NCBI GenBank assembly: GCA_003008705.1
Contig: PDUO01000018.1
Coordinates: 150,630-214,629 of the forward strand
Origin: Pezicula radicicola
Taxonomy: Eukaryota > Ascomycota > Leotiomycetes > Helotiales > Dermateaceae
Length of the DNA: 64,000 nucleotides
Direction: 5' to 3'
Made by a program: the position numbers and the translations under genes. Positions within the stretch are counted from its first letter, which is position 1. Each line of letters opens with the position of its first letter. The notes beneath the pieces are model-generated. The model did no database searches. It saw only the letters and a program-made list of their open reading frames with translations, and had not been told where the DNA came from. This document shows positions 1 to 11,513 of this stretch, piece after piece.

Positions 1-1
1 T

Positions 2-1386
2 ATGTCTAAGAATGGCGAGCTGGTCTTTGACCATGTTACTATGCCAGAGGGTATCCCTACGATAGACATAGATGTTAATGTTAATCGAACTGTACGTTAT
101 TAATCTACTCTCTATTGCCTATTGGTGTGGTCACTGACATCTTTTATTAGGATGATTCTGCTATTTATGAAGACAATTATTCGCTAGTTGAATCATTAAA
201 CGATCTAAGCCATAGTAATTCTCTACCTGAAAGGAGCCATCAGTCCGTCGAAGAAAATGGCCGCACATATCAGAAATTCAAGGAAGGCCGTAAGTATTAG
301 CCTCGAAGATTAGAAATGAACTTTCGAAATACATAGCTGATCAAAGACTCATGCAGAATATCCGCTTCCAAATGATGTTGTCAGTGTTTAGAATTCACCT
401 ATTCAGCGAGAAGATATACTAATACATGTTATAATAGAAAGAACAGGAACGACTTGGTAAGATCCCATTTGATAGGCTACATAAGCCTAAGCTAAACAGA
501 AGCCATAGACGTTCAACATGAGATGTTGCGTATTGCGCTACACGGAAAACTTTACCTGGCACCAATTGGCGAGCCAAAGCAAGTCATGGATATTGCTACA
601 GGTTCGACTAAAACTCCTATATACAAGCTCTTGACTAAAAACTAATTCCCAGTATCTAGGCACGGGAAAATGGGCCATAGAATTTGGTACAATCCCCCCT
701 TTCAATTTACCATTCATCAGACCACTAACAGTAACCTAGCAAATCAACACCCAAAATCCCAGGTTCTAGGAACGGATCTCTCAGCCATTCAACCCACCAA
801 TGTATCCCCGAACATTCGATGGGAAATCGAAGACGCGGAAGATGAATGGACCTACAAGACCAAATTTGATTACATCCATGCCCGAGCCGTGATGTCATGC
901 TTCAAAGATCACTCAACTGTAATCCGAAGCATATTCGAAGCCCTCGCTCCAGGCGGCTGGTTCGAACTCCAAGACGCGATCCTGCCAATGCAATATATCG
1001 GACCAGCACCAACATCCTCCGCTCTCTACAAATGGAACTCTCTACTTGTAGAAGGAGCACAAAAGGCTGGACGTCCTATAACCAATACAAAACATTATAA
1101 ACGTTGGATGCAAGAGATTGGATTCGTTGATGTGGTTGAGAAACAATACTTTCTTCCGACTAGTTCATGGCCTAAAGAGAAGTATTTTAAAGAGGTTGCG
1201 GCTTTGTGGCAGAAGGATATAATGGTTGGGTTGGAGGGTATGAGTTTGAAGATTTTTACTGGAGCGCTTGGGTGGACGCCTGAGAGGGTGAAGGAGTTTT
1301 GTGTGGAGGTTAAGAGGGATGTTTTGGATAGACATGTATTTGCTTTTGCACCTTTGAGGGTTATTTATGGGAGAAAGCCTGAGTGA
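2..1386 (+). CDS. LaeA-like SAM-dependent methyltransferase
   Basis: Seven exons are supported: 2-91, 151-289, 357-376, 438-456, 500-601, 660-686 and 740-1386. They sum to 348 codons (347 residues) and all introns are GT-AG. Joining them restores the class I methyltransferase core: the SAM-binding loop DIATGTGKWAIEFANQHP, then VLGTDLSAIQP, then FDYIHARAVMSCF and the post-I motif EALAPGGWFELQD. These are hallmarks of the fungal LaeA/UMTA-like family, which includes regulators of secondary metabolism and plain metabolite methyltransferases; the substrate cannot be told from sequence. The acidic N-terminal stretch before exon 3 is typically variable in this family. The ATG at position 2 gives an open frame, but the window starts here, so the true start could lie upstream. 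No biosynthetic backbone gene is visible nearby. Confidence 0.85.
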
Positions 1387-1946
1387 GTTTTGTGGTGAGG
1401 CTTTAATGGTTTTGATTATTTGTTTACAGTTGGCTTGCATTGCATGGAGAAAGACATTTTCTTTTTAGAGAGTTGATAAACCGAAATTATATCTAATACT
1501 CTATCGCATCACAAGGGGCTTCACGGGTGTTTTATAATAACTGAATGGGATATGGATTCAACCTTAATTTGCAACAGAATAACATTCTGAGCCAGCAAAC
1601 AGCCTCCTCTCCTCACATTACCTCGGGGAGCATGATTATCGTGAAAAAGATACTAGCTGATCTGAATTAAGGAATTAACGTTGAAGACAAGTCTAAAAGC
1701 TACATAATCACGCCGTTAAGAAATCATTGTGTTTTGAAACGATTGTTATTCGAAGATTAAGTGGTATGCCGACTATTAAAAAGGGAAAGAATTTGCCTCA
1801 GAGAAAGAGATAACCTTCCAAACCACCATAACTTTCCAATAAGGGGTATCCTAGCACTTCAAGACTCGACTCAAAACTCTCACTTGCAAGTAAGCTTACA
1901 ACGGAGGTAATCTCACTTCCCAATATCACTCCCAGCTCACATATTC
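1387..1946. other. Intergenic region between convergent genes
   Basis: This holds the 3' flanks of the methyltransferase and of the small membrane-protein gene that converges on it. I see no coding signal or repeat. Confidence 0.6.
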
Positions 1947-2228
1947 TTACAAAACAGTCCTCGCACCATTCCTACCACCCCCCACATCCTCAATCTCAAT
2001 ATTCTCATCCCCATGAACAACCCCATCCTTCTCATTCCCAGTATACGCAGCCTCCTCATCCTTCGGTCCAAAGCCCTTCGAAATCAACTCCGCTTTCCGT
2101 TCTGCATCTTTCTGTACGCCATGTTTGTTCTCGATACGCCAGGCAATAACGTAGCAAATGATAGCCAGAATGAAGGCGCCGACGAAGCCAAAGAGAATAC
2201 CCAGTTCAACGCCGGTTTGTGAAGTCAT
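1947..2228 (-). CDS. Small single-helix membrane protein, 93 aa
   Basis: An uninterrupted 94-codon frame starts at a true ATG. Residues about 8-31 form a strong hydrophobic helix (GILFGFVGAFILAIICYVIA) followed by a basic stop-transfer segment WRIENKHGVQK, so the protein is probably a type III or tail-out single-pass membrane protein with a charged, acidic cytosolic tail. The clear helix followed by a hydrophilic tail argues for a real gene rather than a chance frame. I do not recognise the family. It lies between the methyltransferase and a MITE. Confidence 0.55.
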   Translation of the reverse strand: MTSQTGVELGILFGFVGAFILAIICYVIAWRIENKHGVQKDAERKAELISKGFGPKDEEAAYTGNEKDGVVHGDENIEIEDVGGGRNGARTVL

Positions 2229-2658
2229 ATTGGCTTATGATTCGGTGGATTATGATTTTGTTTTTGTCGGTTGCTGCCGTGCTTAGCGAGGTGTTTAGGC
2301 GATGAAAATTAGTCTCGTAGGAAGTAGATATAAATTTGCGGGTCTTCGAGCTATCTTAAACTTTGTGTATAAGACGTGCGATGAAGTATAAGTAAACTCG
2401 CTCTTAGAGAAACCCCCCAACTCTCCAGCGAAATCCATCTCTTATCATCTCCACACCAACCTGACTACCAGGCTACCATCCACCTCCATTTCCGATAGTC
2501 CTCCAACAATAGCAAAAGAGCAGCTTATCAGACAATATGATGTAAAGTTGCAAAGGTGACGTCGAGTGGTGCAGCGATCGTATGGTGTTGTGATTCTTTA
2601 TTGGCGACGGTAGGTGCCAAGGCTGTGAGGTAAGCGAGCAGATTGTTGTTGATTGGTA
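2229..2658. other. 5' flank of the small membrane-protein gene
   Basis: Upstream region of the minus-strand gene ending at 2228, reaching to the target site of the adjacent MITE. No recognisable motif or frame. Confidence 0.5.
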
Positions 2659-2706
2659 CAGTGGGTGGACAAAAGTCTGTCACTTACCCCTCTTTTACAC
2701 CAAAAC
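2659..2706 (+). repeat. Left terminal inverted repeat of the MITE
   Basis: Inverted match to 3066-3113 with two mismatches, directly preceded by TA. Confidence 0.9.
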
Positions 2707-3065
2707 ACACCTAGTACATCTACTTATATAAGGCAAACTTGGCTATAAGTATATCTAAAAATTTAACTAGTAAGTATTTTTAGTATTTAAAGTAGACTTT
2801 CCTATATTATATTTTAATTATATCTAATAGTTAGTATAGGAAATAGGAAATAATTAAGGGTAGTAGTTTTTTAAGCGAATTTTGGTGTAAAACTAGTAAA
2901 TTATATACTCCTCTTACTTCTAATTACTATTAATAAATCCTAGTAGTCTATAATTTTAATATAAATATATAATATTATAGGTAACTATCGAATAAATAAG
3001 GCTAGTATAAAGATTTTAATTAATTATCTCTTCTTTACTATAAACTTTTGAAGTGTTAGGTATGA

Positions 3066-3113
3066 GTTTTGGTGTAAAATAGGGGTAAGTGACAGACTTT
3101 TGTCCACCTACTG
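3066..3113 (-). repeat. Right terminal inverted repeat of the MITE
   Basis: Inverted match to 2659-2706 with two mismatches, directly followed by TA. Confidence 0.9.
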
Positions 3114-3259
3114 TAGGCGGAAAACAAGGGGGGGCTTAGCGGGTGTTACGGAAGGTGTGTTCCGGCGGTTGTGCCATGTGAATTCTGTGGAAATTTAAAC
3201 TATCAGACTTAGTCTTTTGAAATTGAACATCGTAAAATTCGTCGCGTAAATTAAATTAT

Positions 3260-3916
3260 CTAAAATGCCAACTGTTGTTGTAGATTTTGGTAAACAGCTG
3301 GTGGAATAGACAACCGGACTTCATCTTCCGTCAAGTCAAGATCCTCTCCAGCTTCTCTCCTCTCCTGAAGAGGAATAGACCAATTGCGGGTACACTTGCA
3401 AGGACGATTCAATCCTATATGCCTAAGTATTTGTAATTCTCTTCGTGACTTGCGACATGAAATATATGTAGGTAGTGGAAGACCAAGTTCTGGATCCTCT
3501 TCATATCTATAATTTGGTGGATTGATAGGTCGATCTCTCATTACTGCTGCTTGTTCTATGTCGGGAAGTGCTGCTCGATATTCTGGAGCTGCTTTACAGG
3601 CACCTCGATGTACCCACATTCCAGCTGCATCACACCACTTCAATTTCGAGCGAAGTCGGAACTTGGAAAACTCCAAGTTTTTGACGTCTATATGACCGAT
3701 AGACCTCCACTTCCCTCCTGGTGATTGTACTAGCAGACATCTTTTGCCCATCAGCTTTTCATATGCAGCAAACGTAATAATTAAGAATAGGCCACAGCCT
3801 GCTATTATCGCAATTATGATGAATATAAAACTTGAGGGTCTGGCGACGGTTGGGTTGGAAGTTTTGGTAGATATTATGGTGGAAGTATCGACGGATCTGA
3901 GATCGATTGGAAGCAT
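3260..3916 (-). CDS. Hypothetical single-pass membrane protein, 218 aa
   Basis: The open frame extends above 3916, but the first ATG is at 3916 (MLPIDLRSV), giving 218 residues. One strong transmembrane helix is visible at about residues 29-52 (FIFIIIAIIAGCGLFLIITF), followed by a soluble region of about 165 residues with clustered Trp, Cys and Arg (GGKWRSIG, WCDAAGMWVHRGAC) and an acidic C-terminus. Frame length and composition support a real gene. I do not recognise the family. Neighbours give no functional clue. Confidence 0.5.
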   Translation of the reverse strand: MLPIDLRSVDTSTIISTKTSNPTVARPSSFIFIIIAIIAGCGLFLIITFAAYEKLMGKRCLLVQSPGGKWRSIGHIDVKNLEFSKFRLRSKLKWCDAAGMWVHRGACKAAPEYRAALPDIEQAAVMRDRPINPPNYRYEEDPELGLPLPTYISCRKSRRELQILRHIGLNRPCKCTRNWSIPLQERREAGEDLDLTEDEVRLSIPPAVYQNLQQQLAF

Positions 3917-4674
3917 TTTAGTTGGTGATAGAATTGTACTAAGTGGTAAGTCGAAAATTAAAAATGGTGAACTTTGGGTAATCGTTTGTTGGATGAATCG
4001 ATACACTGTAATTTATGTAAATTTGGTGAGTGCTTTTGAATTGGGACATCCAGGCCATGTCTTCGGTGAAGACTTTATGGTCACCCATTGCTGATTGAAC
4101 TGATGAATTGAGAATTGAACTCATTGGCTTTAAGGGTAGTAAACTTTGGTGGACTAGAAGATTTATGTTACTTTTAGCTTCCCTTCAGGCACAACTCCCT
4201 ATAGCACAACTTATAATGAGTTACCTTCTTTTTACAGTACCAAGGAAGGCGCATACTAATGCAGTGGTGTAATAAACTGGTATGCAATCCGGGACTTGAG
4301 ACAAAATAAAGCTGCCGTTCCGAGAAGGTAGTGAACCGCATTGTCATGAATTTAGCCTTTGAACGATGCCTCACTTAGCATAATAAGTTCATCGATGACA
4401 ACATGACTACCTATCTTCGCATGCCCTAGATCTGTACTACATAACACTATGAAAGAATACCTGAACAACCCTGAGATGATCTTCCTCCCTAGTAATCAAA
4501 AAAAAATCGTTCAATAAATAGAAGTTAAAACATACGCCTCTATACTACCTCCGATCACATCGACCAGAAGTGGAAGCTAGACTTCCAAACCTTCTACTTT
4601 TTAACTAAACACTAGTCGCCAAATTCGCACCTCTAGTCCACTTCCTATTCCAACAACCAAAATCACCAGAAAAA
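3917..4674. other. Intergenic region between divergent small genes
   Basis: 5' flanks of the genes at 3260-3916 (-) and 4675-4968 (+). Only shadow frames are present; I see no motif that I can name. Confidence 0.5.
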
Positions 4675-4968
4675 ATGGGCAAAGACAAAGACCCCGAAAT
4701 GACCGGTTCAATTTCCGTCTTAGCAGTTGTCCTATCGCTCCTCTCCATTGCAGTTCTAGCCATAGGCATAATGGCAATTATATTCAAAGTCAAAAAAGGC
4801 AATGGCTGTTGTGGATTTGGACGAAGAGCACAGAGAAAACGCAAGATGTCGGCTGGAATTGAGAATGATCCTGCTGAGTATCACGCTTACAGGAATCGGA
4901 AGAATAGGAAGCAGTCCAGGAATAAGGGACCTGCGAAGGCGACGACTGATCTTGCGGCTATTGTTTGA
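4675..4968 (+). CDS. Small single-helix membrane protein, 97 aa
   Basis: The frame starts in a good context (aaaaATGGGC). Residues about 13-37 are a continuous hydrophobic helix (ISVLAVVLSLLSIAVLAIGI and onward), followed by KVKKGNGCCGFGRRAQRKRK and a very basic tail. The profile fits a single-pass protein with a positively charged cytosolic tail; the adjacent CC could be palmitoylated (inference). No family is recognised. The composition of the helix makes a chance frame less likely, but expression evidence is lacking. Confidence 0.45.
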   Translation: MGKDKDPEMTGSISVLAVVLSLLSIAVLAIGIMAIIFKVKKGNGCCGFGRRAQRKRKMSAGIENDPAEYHAYRNRKNRKQSRNKGPAKATTDLAAIV

Positions 4969-5384
4969 GGTTGTGGGATGTGATGCTTGATGATTGTAAG
5001 GATGGAGTTGAGGAGAATATTTTGGGTTTGCGGTGGAAGTTGACCTGTGTGGTTAAAGAAAGAATTGGGATTCTTGGCTTTGAGGGACCAGGGTTGAATT
5101 GGCGAAGGATTACGATGAGGTGCTACTGGTGGCATTGATTAAAGGAAACGAAGTACGAAATATGCAATGTTGCATAATATGAGAGCTGAAGCTAGAGATG
5201 GGAGTAAGGACAGACTGCAGTGATTTAAGCTTAAAGGGAGATTCAGACTGGCAAATTTAAAGTTGGTTATAGGATCAAAATATGTTCGATCTCTCCTGTA
5301 TATCGGCAATAGATAACTGTAAGCTAGTCATCCCTCTGAAGCACAACTCCTGAACTACTCGCATCTGCGATTAAAACAGCCGAA
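4969..5384. other. Intergenic region between convergent genes
   Basis: 3' flanks of the small membrane-protein gene and of the amidase. Nothing further is visible. Confidence 0.5.
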
Positions 5385-7139
5385 TCACAAACCGAGAGAG
5401 TCTTTAATGACACTGAGCATTGCAGTCACCTTCTCTTCTTCAAGACGTCGAGCAATAATCGCCAGTCCCACAAGTGCATTCTCATGGTTTTCAGGCTTAC
5501 CATCTGGAAAGTTTTAGCATAAGGCAAAGCAACATACTTCTGGCAAGGAAATGACAACATACAATACTTCATAACTTTCTTATCCGTCTCCGAAACAGGT
5601 TTCCAGTCATGTGGCACCACATCTTTCTCCAAGTCAACCTTTGTAACAGGAAATATACCAGTAGTAAGATCTAGTAGAGGTGATAACGATCCCCAATGAT
5701 ACTTAATTCAGAGCTAACATCAGCAAAGAATTTCGTGAAACAGAAGGAGAACTTACAGGATACCCAGCATCATGTCTTACAGCAGGAAACGGCGTACTAG
5801 GCATGATTAAGCCATCAATTGGACGACCAGTACTAGTAAGTAACTGAGAAGCTTGCCAGCGCTCAAGCCAAGCTGTTTGAAGAGCTGCACGTCTTTGTTG
5901 ATTTTGCCATGTTTCGAAAACCGTCATAGGTTTGGCATCTGAAGAGTGACCGAGCCAGTATTCAAGCTGAGGATGCAATGGTTCTCCAGAAGCATCTGTA
6001 TCGCGTTGGAATTCCTCACCTCCGTCTGCAGACCACATTTTGTAGATTATTTCAGCTGATTCTGGATGTTCTCTCGGAATGTAGTCAATCACTTCATGTC
6101 CTGCGGCAATGAGTGCTTTCTTGGTGATCTCCATTGCACGCCGTAGAGGAGGAGTTGGACTAACATTGCCATCACCCATACCAAAACCGAAACACAATTT
6201 CTTCGGAAGAATTTCTTCCTCTTCACGCCATGGAATTGGTAGTGTTTGAGGATCATAGAGCCAGGGTTTTTGTGCTGCAAGACTGGCCATAAAGAGTCTT
6301 ATATCTGCTGGGGATCGACACATAGGACCTGCACAGGAACGCACCGCTTCCTGGCCAAGGAATGTATTTGCAACTTTCTGATAACTGACACGTCCATGCG
6401 ATGGCCTCAAACCATATAGTCCAGTAAAAGAACAAGGATGTCGAATACTGCCACCAATGTCTGTTCCCACCCCCATAAAGCTACCTCGGAAACTGATTAA
6501 GGCCGATTCTCCACCTGATGAGCCTCCAGTGGTCAAGTTACGATTTCGAGGATTGCGCGTCCTGCCGAAAACATTGTTGACAGATTCTCCCATCATGAGA
6601 GTTGCAGGAATGTTGGTTTTGACGTATGGAATTGCTCCCGCAGCACACAATAGTGTAACGAGAGTTGAATCCTCTGAAGCTGGTTTGTTGGTCCATGATA
6701 CATAGCCGACGCTTGTATCCAGGCCCTTGATATTAAACTGATCCTTGAAACTAATTGGAAGGCCATGAAGAGGTCCAATAGTTTTACCCTCTTTCACGAA
6801 GTAAGCATCTAATTCCTTTGCTCGAGTAATGGCTTCCTCAAAGTAGATCTCTGTTAGACAATTGATAAGTTGTTGAGCAACTGAAGCCCGTTTACAAACA
6901 GCGATGACTACATTTTCCGAAGTCCATTCTCCTTTTGCAATTTTCGCCACGATCTCAGATGCAGTTGATTCAGTGATTCTGAGCTCATCGTCCGTAAAGA
7001 AACCAGATATTTTTGGCCAATCCTGTACATCTTGAGCGTCCTCGCTCGGCATCAACTCTGATGGGATTCTCCATCTCTCGGGGATTTTATCTGCTCGTTT
7101 CTGACGCTTCTCAGCTGCGATTTCAGTCCAAGGAACCAT
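5385..7139 (-). CDS. Amidase (AmdS/acetamidase-like, amidase signature family)
   Basis: Three exons read on the minus strand: 7139-5757, 5701-5563 and 5503-5385. The C-terminus only becomes family-like after splicing (GYPYHWGSLSPLLDL, then YYGKPENHENALVGLAIIARRLEEEK). The protein has 546 residues from the ATG at 7139, chosen over the in-frame ATG at 7196 because its context is better (caccATGG) and MVPWTEIAAEK matches the usual fungal amidase N-terminus. The amidase-signature triad is present: Lys132 (SFKDQF), Ser207 (GGSSGGE) and nucleophile Ser231 (TDIGGSIRHP), with the normal 24-residue Ser-Ser spacing. The family hydrolyses small amides to acid plus ammonia; the substrate is unknown. It is probably cytosolic, as no signal peptide is seen. 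Confidence 0.9.
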
Positions 7140-7829
7140 GGTGTTATCTAGTGACCTTGTAAGTAAATTGGAATGATGTAAAACTATACGGTTCATGATG
7201 AAGTCAATTGGATATCGAGAGTGGGGGATGTATTCTCACCTCACTTCGGAAGAACAACTCCCGATGGAATAGCGGCAGCATTGTCAGCATTGCCTTAGAG
7301 TTGGCAGATAACGAGCCAACTTTAACGAACAATACTAGTTAGCAAGGGTTAGATATTGATTACCTTGTTTAAGTACAATAATTACACATTTACTCTAGCT
7401 TTTATGGTACTGATCCGCTTAAGTCGAGAAGTGAAGGGGCGTTCACTAGCGCGGGATCGAAACTACTTTGGGGACTCTTGCGTGACTAGACATTGCTCCC
7501 GACTAAAGCTCGTATATTATGTAAAGCATCGGATAAAGTGAATGTACTGTAGGTATCGGTGAAATCAACTATTCAGTAAGTAAGGCATCGATTGGAGAAA
7601 AGTGCTGTCCATAAATGCTCGCAATATTAGCACGAAGACTGAAAACAGATGATGTGTATTGTTGTCGTGGCATTCTATTGATCTATCGTCTATCATTAGC
7701 ATCTAGTCTACAATGATACTATTTTCAACTCCTCCATGCACCTTTTGTGAAAGCCCCTCCAAAACGAGATAAGATGAGAATAGGTAGAGCCATATCTTGC
7801 TCTACTTTTCAGCTCCTGATGGAATGCAG
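7140..7829. other. Intergenic region upstream of the amidase
   Basis: Promoter side of the amidase and 3' flank of the HAD hydrolase gene. The short frame at 7356-7541 shows no conserved features. Confidence 0.5.
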
Positions 7830-9453
7830 TTACTCAGATTTCAACGCAGCGCCTTCGAACCTTTCCTGCTCCAATGCCCACTTGACAGCCCCGAAGACAT
7901 CATTGACGATGGCCTTAGGCTTGTAAGCCGGTACAGTTCCATCACGGTATACACCTGTCTTAAGCAAGATAGATGTCCATTCGGTGCCATTTGGGCTATC
8001 AAAGTTGTTTGCTCCCCGGATGTCACTCTCGGGATTGTCGCCAACCATGAATACGCGCTTTAGGGGCTTGACCACGCTTTTGTGCTTCTCATTCCCACCA
8101 AGGAGACGGGCTCGGTAGCTATTCAGAACACGTTCGGCGTAGTTGTAGGTTTCGTAGTGGGGTTTACCAATAATCGTACTGGTAAGCTCGCTTCCTCCTG
8201 TAGTGGCATGCCACACTCCGGCCAAAGAAGCTTGAAAGCCGCCTTGTCCAAGGCGAGGCATATGATAGCTTGTGGCCCAGAAGAGATCGGGGTTCGAGAA
8301 GAATAGCTGTGGTTGTCCATCTTGTTGCCATCCGTTGTTTGGCAAGGAGGGATCGCCATTCTTGTCCGAGTAAGTGCCTAGTACTCCATCCTTGGAAAGC
8401 AACAGGTCGAGCATGATTTGTGTATCCAAAGCCCAGTCTCGTGGATCATTGAAAACAAACATCGCATCGAATTTCAAAGATTTTGAGGGGTGCATGGGAT
8501 CGACTGGTAGTGGCAGTGGGCGAACCGTAGACTTGTAATAGTCGCTAAAGATCTGATTGAAAGGCCAGATGTGTGGGTAGTGTACGAGGATATCACCCGG
8601 TGTCACGACATTCTTGAATCCATACCTAGTACAACATTAGTAGTGGACTTCTAAATCTTGGGGATGCAACATACGCCTCAGCAACCTTTCGACACTTGTC
8701 TCCGTCACCACCAGTAACAAGGATAGTTTTGTCCTTAAGTCCCTCAATCTTATCGGTACCTTCGACCAGTTGCTTGAATGGAGTGTGCGATTGAACGAAA
8801 TTCTCCTCGGAGAGAGGCACACCCAGTTTCTTGCTCAACTCGAGAACCCGCGCACTCTCATGCTTTCCACCTCCATTTGTTAGAAGTATGAAGGGTATGT
8901 TGTGATCGTGTAGATAGGAAAGAGCTTCCGGCGCTCCTTGTAGTACAGACCCTTCTCTAAGCAGAACACCGTCGATGCTATTGGAGTTGTTAGTTGTATT
9001 CTGGGTTTGGTTGATGCGGTCTTACTCAAAGGCAAACGCAAAGTCTGTAGCGTCTGGCTCTTGCACAGCGGTTGAACTATGGTTTCGTTGATGTGGTCGT
9101 GACCGAGGAGAGCCAATTGAGGGTGGCATTGTAGGTCTTGCAGTTGAGCTATACCTGCGAGCCTGTGAATGGACTGGTGCCATGAGAGGTCTCGCATTGG
9201 AGCTATATCTGCGAGACTTCTCAAAAGTTGCGGAAGGAGCCATTGTGTGGTTTATCCGAGAATGGCATGCGCGGTGGGTGGAGGAGGATGACATATATGG
9301 CATTGGGTCAATATTCACACAACAGTTCTCTTTTTGTCCGTTTGGAACCCGCTGGCTCAAGGGAAGGAGGTAGGAGAGGCATCGGGAGCTCGCTTTTCGC
9401 ACAGGATTGGAGATGTGCACTGTCGCAGAACGCATGGTGACGAGGGCTTCCAT
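7830..9453 (-). CDS. HAD-superfamily hydrolase, CECR5/YKR070W family
   Basis: Three exons read on the minus strand: 9453-9026, 8977-8675 and 8625-7830, giving 508 residues. Splicing restores HAD motif I across the first junction (FAFAFDIDGVLLREG), with LTNGGGKHESAR as motif II and VFMVGDNPESDIRGA as the C-terminal acidic motif. The cap region and length fit the CECR5 subfamily of HAD phosphatase-like proteins, whose yeast member YKR070W is mitochondrial. The long Ser/Arg-rich, acid-poor N-terminus before the catalytic core is consistent with a mitochondrial targeting sequence. The exact reaction is not established for the family. Both introns keep phase and have standard GT-AG ends. Several later in-frame Met codons exist, so the start is less certain than the core. 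Confidence 0.85.
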
Positions 9454-10491
9454 TGTATGGACGTTTGTTCTTCAGACGCCCAACAAGAAGAAGTGTAAGA
9501 TGCCGTGGTGAAGATTAAATGACTGTGGTTGGACATGGACAGCGACAGCCAGCGGGACGTTATCTTTTGAGGTACCTCTGTACCCCCTCGGCATATCATC
9601 TGCGGGCCACTGCACGGATCGTAGAGAAGGTTGTGCGGTACCGCGGTGGCTATTTCAACCTCCTAGCCCGTGTCACCACAACACCACATCAGGATGTTTT
9701 ATATTGTTTGATGCTTCATGGGATTGAACATGATATTGCTTTACTTCGTCTTACACGCCACACGGAGACTTGACTGTACGAGTAAACACGTACCCGCCGG
9801 ATGTCGTTACCACTGCTGACTTGGCATCAATAGAATGTTGCAGATTAATGAGCGGGTAGAAGTCTACTGTACTAGAATTCATGACTTGAAGGAGAATCAT
9901 GCAGGAAGCAAAGACCCAGACCACTGCGACTAGAGAAATCGTCACACAGCTTTCACTATCCGAGTGGCCGAGTAAAAAGGAAGGGAAGCAGGTGGATAGC
10001 TCACTAGCTCTGGCTTTGGACCTCTGGTAGTTCTGTCTTGATTAACCAAAGTTAATTATCAAGCAGCAAAGTTATTTTGTAGGCTTGACTTTAAAGACAC
10101 TGAATCAGATTTGAAGTTATCAAGTTGAGATATTCAACATCCGCGAACAACTGTAGTGTGCAACGAGAACCATGCAAATGCAGCTCTTATCTCAAAAATT
10201 CCTTTCTCAAAACTAACTTATCCTCTCAGTTGCCTGACGATTATGAGTATTGGCTCTTGCTTGTCTTTTCTTTCCACTCCTTTGCATGTGGCTACTTGCT
10301 CGACCAAAAGTAGTAGGCTCAGTCCGAACCAAAGCGCCTTCGTTGACGTACTTGTATACAAATTTTGCATTAGGAACCGGAAGTGGCATGAAGTGCTGAA
10401 ATAGATCAACTCAAGTTACTGGCGAACATGAAAATGCTCCCTCATATGGACGCACTTTGATAGCGCATCCCCTCATGAAAGCCCGAACAGA
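9454..10491. other. Intergenic region with no supported gene
   Basis: Upstream flank of the HAD hydrolase and downstream flank of the 202-residue membrane-protein gene. The short frames here (for example 9519-9773 and 10125-10404) lack conservation cues or domain-like composition. Confidence 0.5.
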
Positions 10492-11100
10492 TTATCGAAC
10501 CCTTGACATCATTAACCTGTCCTCCACAGCCCCCAACCTATCCTCACATCCCCTTACCATCGCCACGACATCTCTCAGCAAGAACCGAGTATCTGTTACC
10601 TCCTCAGCAATGCGTCTAGTTTGCAGTCTCTGCAATCTAACTGCGATATCGATAATCCCGTTCTTGTGTCGTAACCACAAAATCCTATGTGGCAGGTCAC
10701 ATCTGTAGTATTGCTGTGTAGCATCAAAGGACCAATCCAAGTCCTTCTCCTTCCCCTCGTGCACTGGTTCTAGGAATGGCCTCTCATAGTCCTTGAATTC
10801 CCGTATCAAATCTTTGACGGCATCGTATATAACTTTCTGTGGTCCACCTTCCAGATAGAGGGACTTTGTCTTTGAATGACCTTGGCTACGTTTGCGAGTC
10901 CGTTTCAAATATTCGCGCTCTTCATAGAGTCCCTGGCGCAATGTAGACAAACTATCCTGTACTTCTTGTGGTGCTCTACCCAACGTACGGAATGCACCCC
11001 AAAATGCGTGCAGCCAAATTGCCAGTGTGAAGGAGAAAGATATGAAGCCGATGACTATTGACGCTACACTTATCGGGGCCAGAGCGCTGGTCGAAGCCAT
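10492..11100 (-). CDS. Conserved fungal membrane-anchored protein of unknown function, 202 aa
   Basis: A single-exon frame starts at a true ATG. The N-terminus is one hydrophobic segment, about residues 9-34 (ISVASIVIGFISFSFTLAIW), followed by a helical, charged domain rich in Arg, Glu and Leu (DAVKDLIREFKDYERPF, DIAVRLQRLQTRRIAEEV, EDRLGAVEDRLM). The last part looks coiled-coil-like. The layout of an N-terminal 'S(V)IGFISFxFTLA(I/T)W' segment followed by a helical domain is one that I associate with a widespread uncharacterised ascomycete family (recollection, not a search). No catalytic motif is visible. Confidence 0.6.
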   Translation of the reverse strand: MASTSALAPISVASIVIGFISFSFTLAIWLHAFWGAFRTLGRAPQEVQDSLSTLRQGLYEEREYLKRTRKRSQGHSKTKSLYLEGGPQKVIYDAVKDLIREFKDYERPFLEPVHEGKEKDLDWSFDATQQYYRCDLPHRILWLRHKNGIIDIAVRLQRLQTRRIAEEVTDTRFLLRDVVAMVRGCEDRLGAVEDRLMMSRVR

Positions 11101-11513
11101 TGCGCGACGTGGGCTTCGAGGCCTACAAGCATTTGCGCAGGGAGAAGAAGAAGGATGGAGAGCATCCCGCCGGAGGCTGGCGGAAAAAGTAGTATCGTCG
11201 ACTTTTACTTGTCGGGATCTGCCTTGTAAAAACCCGAGGTTTTGACAGTGTTCAGTATGTAGATACCGGGCAGAGAAGAGTAATCCATCGGCAATGGAGA
11301 GAAATCTCCGATTGGCGGCTGTAATTGCTAAGGATCTTCAAACGATGACGTGTGGCTGAGCAGGGAGGACGATCGAACAAAGAAAGCTTGGATGAAAGCG
11401 TGGCGTCGAGAGACGACGACATAAGTGTCACCAGAGCAATGAACTATCTTCCTTTTCCTCTCGAACAATAACATTCGAAGATACTCCGTATCCCAGACAG
11501 TCAGCTGGAAAAA
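11101..11513. other. Divergent promoter region
   Basis: 413 bases between two divergently transcribed membrane-protein genes (10492-11100 minus, 11514-12857 plus). A bidirectional promoter is possible; no specific site is identified. Confidence 0.5.

Larger units (their letters stand above)
2659..3113. mobile_element. MITE with 48-base terminal inverted repeats and TA target duplication
   Basis: The left end 2659-2706 and the right end 3066-3113 are inverted copies of each other over 48 bases with two differences. Both begin with the pattern CAGT[G/A]GGTGGACAAAAGTC. The element is flanked by TA on both sides (2657-2658 and 3114-3115), the duplication made by Tc1/mariner-type transposases. 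The 455-base body has no coding frame and is very AT-rich, as in a non-autonomous element, perhaps after RIP mutation. A partial copy of the inner TIR motif (TTTTGGTGTAAAA) recurs inside near 2880. The transposase that moves it is not recognisable in the window. Confidence 0.9.
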
